This document shows positions 14,890 through 17,260 of a stretch of DNA of 17,260 nt, in pieces. Made by a program: the position numbers and the translations under genes. This DNA is from DATFKA01 sp042095835. GTDB lineage: Bacteria; Bacteroidota; Bacteroidia; Chitinophagales; Saprospiraceae. How positions within the stretch are numbered: the first letter of the stretch is position 1; every line of letters begins with the position of its first letter. The stretch is from the NCBI GenBank assembly GCA_042095835.1, contig JBELML010000137.1, positions 1 to 17,260 on the forward strand, read 5' to 3'. A model generated the notes under the pieces. That model did not search any database. It was not told the DNA's origin and was given only the letters and a program-made list of their open reading frames with translations.

Positions 14890-15459
14890 CTATTCAATCT
14901 CTACGATCATTTCAATTTCCACGCAAATATTCCTGGGTAGTGATCCCATTCCTACCGCAGCTCTAGCATGTTTTCCTTTATCTCCAAACACTTCTACCAT
15001 AAAGTCTGAAAAACCATTGACAACCTCGGGCTGATTAGCGAAATCAGGCGTGGCGTTAACCATACCTAATACTTTTACGATACGTTTCACGCGATCCAAA
15101 TCACCTATTTCTGCTTTAAGTGCTGCGAGTTGATTGAGTCCTACCAGTCGAGCAGCCTGATAGCCTTCTTCTTCTGTAAGATCTCTGCCAACTTTTCCCG
15201 TTATATAGGTGCCATCCTCTTTTTTAGGGCCTTTTCCAGCCAGGAATACTAAATTTCCGGTTGTGACGGCATTGACATAATTGGCAACAGGCGTGGAGGC
15301 TTCTGGTAGGGTCACTCCTAATTCTTTAAGTTTGGCTTCAATCTTGCCTTCGGATGCAGATACTTGTGCTTTGGTGGTTTCTGCCGGAGCAGTTGTTGAC
15401 TCACATGAGCTAATCAGGATTATGCCACAGCATAAAAGGATGGTATAGATTTTTGACAT
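14890..15459 (-). CDS. RidA/YjgF-family lipoprotein
   Basis: A 189-residue protein with a signal peptide ending in lipobox ISSC (Cys19), a Thr/Ala/Ser-rich tether (about 20-36), and a RidA (YjgF/YER057c/UK114) domain (about 38-189). Features include LGVTLPEASTPVANYVNAVTTGNLVFLAGKGP, VLGMVNATPDFANQPEVVNGFSDFMVEVFG, and HARAAVGMGSLPRNICVEIEMIVEIE, where Arg166 corresponds to the carboxylate-binding Arg of active RidA enzymes. RidA proteins hydrolyse reactive enamine/imine intermediates of PLP enzymes in the cytoplasm; an envelope-anchored version must meet other substrates. It is the first gene of the exported cluster, 43 bp before the acylase. Confidence 0.93.
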   Translation of the reverse strand: MSKIYTILLCCGIILISSCESTTAPAETTKAQVSASEGKIEAKLKELGVTLPEASTPVANYVNAVTTGNLVFLAGKGPKKEDGTYITGKVGRDLTEEEGYQAARLVGLNQLAALKAEIGDLDRVKRIVKVLGMVNATPDFANQPEVVNGFSDFMVEVFGDKGKHARAAVGMGSLPRNICVEIEMIVEIE

Positions 15460-15508
15460 AATGAACTATGTTGAGAAGTATTTCAAATCCTCAAAATAGT
15501 TAAAATTC

Positions 15509-15525
15509 CTAAGTAGCTTACTTAG
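15509..15525. promoter_or_regulatory. Perfect dyad, possible operator
   Basis: CTAAGTA-GCT-TACTTAG is a perfect 7-bp inverted repeat with a 3-bp centre, 50 bp upstream of the RidA-lipoprotein ATG. There is no U-tract, so it suits an operator site for a dimeric regulator better than a terminator. Assignment is inference from symmetry and position. Confidence 0.35.
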
Positions 15526-15539
15526 TGGAGATCAACGGA

Positions 15540-15560
15540 GTTTTTTTAGGACAAAAAAAC
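15540..15560. terminator. A/T-rich hairpin after accD, possible terminator
   Basis: GTTTTTTT (15540-15547) and AAAAAAAC (15553-15560) form an 8-bp perfect inverted repeat around AGGAC. On the minus strand it lies 22 nt beyond the accD stop. The stem is weak because it is almost all A/T, so its activity as a terminator is uncertain. Confidence 0.35.
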
Positions 15561-15582
15561 CATAAAACAGGTACGAATTGCA

Positions 15583-16479
15583 CTAAACCTTTTCCTCTGT
15601 GACGGGCGTATGCGTATTAGCCAATTGAGCGACTCGCTGTTCGTCAAAGAAATAGAGCAAATCACTTAAGCGCTCTTTTAAATCTGCACGATCAACAATG
15701 AAATCAAGAAAACCATGCTCCAGTAAGAACTCCGACGTTTGGAAACCTTCAGGAAGGTCTTTTTTGATGGTCTCTTTGATTACTCTTGGTCCTGCAAATC
15801 CAATCAATGCCTCGGGTTCGGCGAAATTAATATCACCAAGCATGGCAAAGGATGCTGTAACGCCACCAGTTGTCGGATCGGTTAGAAAAGAAAAAAACGG
15901 TACACCTGCTTTTGCGAGTTGAGATAGTTTAGCTGATGTTTTAGCCATTTGCATCAAAGAAAAAGCCGACTCCATCATACGAGCACCACCAGATTTGGAA
16001 ATGATCATAAATGGGATGCGGTTTTCTCTGGCATGATCGATCGCATTGGCAATACGTTGGCCTACAACTACACCCATTGATCCTCCAATAAAAGTAAAGT
16101 CCATCGCAGCGATAATCATGGGTCGCTTATTGATCTTTCCTTTACCTACCGTAATGGCATCGGTAGCATCATTCTTTTTATAGGCGGTTTCTAGACGCTC
16201 TTTATAAGGTTTGAGGTCAGTAAATACTAGAGTATCTTTCGCTCGTAGTTCCTCGAATAAAAGTTCATAAGAGCCGTCGAATAGCATATCGAAATAGTCG
16301 TGAGAACCAATCCTAACGTGGTAATTACACTTAGGGCATTTGTAGAAATTTTCTCGGAGTTCTTTGGTTGTGCTCGTTTCTTTACAAGATCTACACTTGT
16401 ACCACAAACCTTCAGGCGCTTCCTTTTTATTGCGGGTAGCCGTCTGAATGCCATCTTTTAACCTTTTAAACCAACCCAT
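15583..16479 (-). CDS. accD: Acetyl-CoA carboxylase carboxyltransferase subunit beta
   Basis: 298 residues from the ATG at 16479, chosen because MGWFKRLKDGIQT is the usual AccD beginning; the frame extends 13 codons further upstream to 16518, but those residues are not family-like. The four-Cys zinc ribbon is Cys29, Cys32, Cys48 and Cys51 (YKCRSC and YKCPKC). The crotonase-fold carboxyltransferase domain follows, with GGSMGVVVGQRI, SKSGGARMMES and DPTTGGVTASFAMLGD as acyl-CoA and oxyanion-hole motifs. With AccA it transfers the carboxyl group from biotin to acetyl-CoA, the first step of fatty acid synthesis. accA and the biotin subunits are not in this window. The gene lies 164 bp downstream of hemE. 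Confidence 0.97.
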   Translation of the reverse strand: MGWFKRLKDGIQTATRNKKEAPEGLWYKCRSCKETSTTKELRENFYKCPKCNYHVRIGSHDYFDMLFDGSYELLFEELRAKDTLVFTDLKPYKERLETAYKKNDATDAITVGKGKINKRPMIIAAMDFTFIGGSMGVVVGQRIANAIDHARENRIPFMIISKSGGARMMESAFSLMQMAKTSAKLSQLAKAGVPFFSFLTDPTTGGVTASFAMLGDINFAEPEALIGFAGPRVIKETIKKDLPEGFQTSEFLLEHGFLDFIVDRADLKERLSDLLYFFDEQRVAQLANTHTPVTEEKV

Positions 16480-16643
16480 ACTAAGTCTATTTACGATTTT
16501 GAATCCTGAATAACACAAAAACGATTATACAATACAAGTACAAAAGAAGAAGTAAATGCTCAAACTACCAAATTTTGCCAGACTATTTATTTACGATTAC
16601 TAAGCGGTGAGTAGGTGGCAACTTATAGCTCCAAGTCCATTAT
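16480..16643. other. Spacer between hemE and accD
   Basis: A 164-bp region. On the minus strand, TTGTATTGTATAATCG lies about 50 bp before the accD ATG and resembles a generic -10 TATAAT, but the Bacteroidota TAnnTTTG form is not satisfied. No terminator hairpin was recognised after hemE. Confidence 0.4.
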
Positions 16644-17260
16644 TTACCACTTCGCATCCATTAGCTCCTCTGGTCCATATTGGTAATTCTTCACCGTCTG
16701 CACAAATGTTTTTACACCTTCTAGTGGTGTATCTGGATATACCCCATGTCCCAGGTTGACGATATGCTTATGCTGAAATGCTTTAATCATATTTTCGGTC
16801 GCCTGCTTTATGCGTGCTGGTGTATCATAAAGGTAGCAGGGATCGAGATTCCCTTGAAAAACTTTTCCAGATTTAACCAGACTTCTTGCAAAAACAGGGT
16901 CTGTATTCCAGTCCAAACCAAGGGTATTACAATCCAACTGATCCAAGCCTTTCAATGCGAACCAAGCGCCCTTGGCAAAAACCGTTGTTGGCACTTGTTC
17001 AATCGAAGAAACGATTTTTGAAATATAAGGCAAGGCAAAGGTATGGTACTGCTGTGGGGTCAAAATACCGGCCCAAGAGTCAAAAACTTGAATTAAGTCT
17101 GCTCCATGAGCTATTTTTTGATGCAGATAGCTAATTGTGGTATTCGTTATTTTTTCGAGGAGACGGTGAGATAATTCAGGCTCTCGATACAACATCTTTT
17201 TTGCTTTAGAAAAGGTCTTACTCCCCTGCCCTTCAATCATATAACAGAAGATGGTCCAAG
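16644..17260 (-). CDS. hemE: Uroporphyrinogen decarboxylase, C-terminal part (cut by window edge)
   Basis: The frame is open to the right end of the window: the codons before the first visible ATG (17240) read WTIFCY, giving the HemE motif PWT[IL]xCYM[IV]EGxGSK, so the ATG is internal and the gene begins beyond 17260. About 205 C-terminal residues are present. Recognisable parts include ADLIQVFDSWAGILT, where the family has its substrate-binding Asp/Ser region, then FAKGAW, LGLDWNTDP, VFQGNLDP and HIVNLGHGVYPDTPLEGVKTFV, the conserved C-terminal signature. HemE removes four acetate carboxyls from uroporphyrinogen III to make coproporphyrinogen III in haem synthesis. It is a cytoplasmic homodimer. 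Confidence 0.96.
   Translation of the reverse strand, partial: WTIFCYMIEGQGSKTFSKAKKMLYREPELSHRLLEKITNTTISYLHQKIAHGADLIQVFDSWAGILTPQQYHTFALPYISKIVSSIEQVPTTVFAKGAWFALKGLDQLDCNTLGLDWNTDPVFARSLVKSGKVFQGNLDPCYLYDTPARIKQATENMIKAFQHKHIVNLGHGVYPDTPLEGVKTFVQTVKNYQYGPEELMDAKW

Larger units (their letters stand above)
15460..15582. other. Intergenic region between accD and the RidA lipoprotein gene
   Basis: This 123-bp spacer should hold the accD transcript end and the promoter of the exported cluster. It contains two inverted repeats (15509-15525 and 15540-15560). No exact Bacteroidota promoter pair was found; TATTTTG upstream of ridA is one base short of TAnnTTTG and lacks a TTG at proper spacing. 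Confidence 0.5.

Noticed and set aside
16480..16518. Upstream start for accD giving 13 extra residues
   Set aside because: The ATG at 16479 yields the family-typical MGWFKRLK start and the extra residues lack any resemblance.
17238..17240. ATG as true start of hemE
   Set aside because: The frame stays open to the window edge and the preceding residues WTIFCY belong to the conserved HemE motif.
1..17260. tRNA, rRNA or transposase genes
   Set aside because: No cloverleaf-like segments, rRNA-like sequence or transposase motifs were found by reading either strand or the translated frames.

Overview
The window looks like an ordinary chromosomal segment of a free-living Bacteroidota bacterium, most likely in or near the Saprospiria. 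The pointers are secreted proteins with short AQ-type signal peptides, several lipoproteins, an LVIVD-repeat beta-propeller lipoprotein, beta-barrel proteins next to an ECF sigma factor, a TTG/TAnnTTTG-type promoter, and weak or absent Shine-Dalgarno sequences. The taxonomic placement is inference. No phage genes, transposases, rRNA, tRNA or CRISPR arrays were seen.

Layout. Positions 1-563 carry no gene. They hold two tandem copies of an unusual two-hairpin repeat embedded in 7-bp tandem repeats, then a C/A-rich repetitive tract. Next come two + strand genes: the GTPase-family ATPase YchF (564-1667) and a PLP-dependent class V aminotransferase (1867-3135). The aminotransferase has an N-terminus that appears to be built from intergenic repeat sequence. 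A tightly packed minus-strand operon follows (7048 to 3115): LVIVD lipoprotein, beta-barrel protein, ECF sigma factor, and a single-pass protein with a barrel-like C-terminus that may be the sigma factor's membrane partner. A small + strand gene of unknown function (7267-7647) ends at a large hairpin shared with the converging downstream gene.

From 15459 down to 7714, all on the minus strand, lies a run of five exported proteins: a lipoprotein RidA, a penicillin-acylase-type Ntn hydrolase, a lipoprotein EthD-domain protein, an M28 metallopeptidase with a fibronectin-like tail, and a very large M14 metallocarboxypeptidase. Spacing is 43, 24, 180 and 44 bp. The 180-bp gap holds a third copy of the two-hairpin repeat. 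The set reads as an envelope or periplasmic amide/peptide-degrading module. The window ends with housekeeping genes accD and the 3' part of hemE, both on the minus strand.

The most interesting item is the repeat family (copies at 76-144, 198-274 and 11789-11864). The outer sequence and a TGC/GCA inner stem are conserved. The intervening stem differs in all three copies while staying complementary, which is the signature of selection or a mechanism that preserves structure. Copies are preceded by degenerate GTGYCAW-like heptads running in phase with the element.
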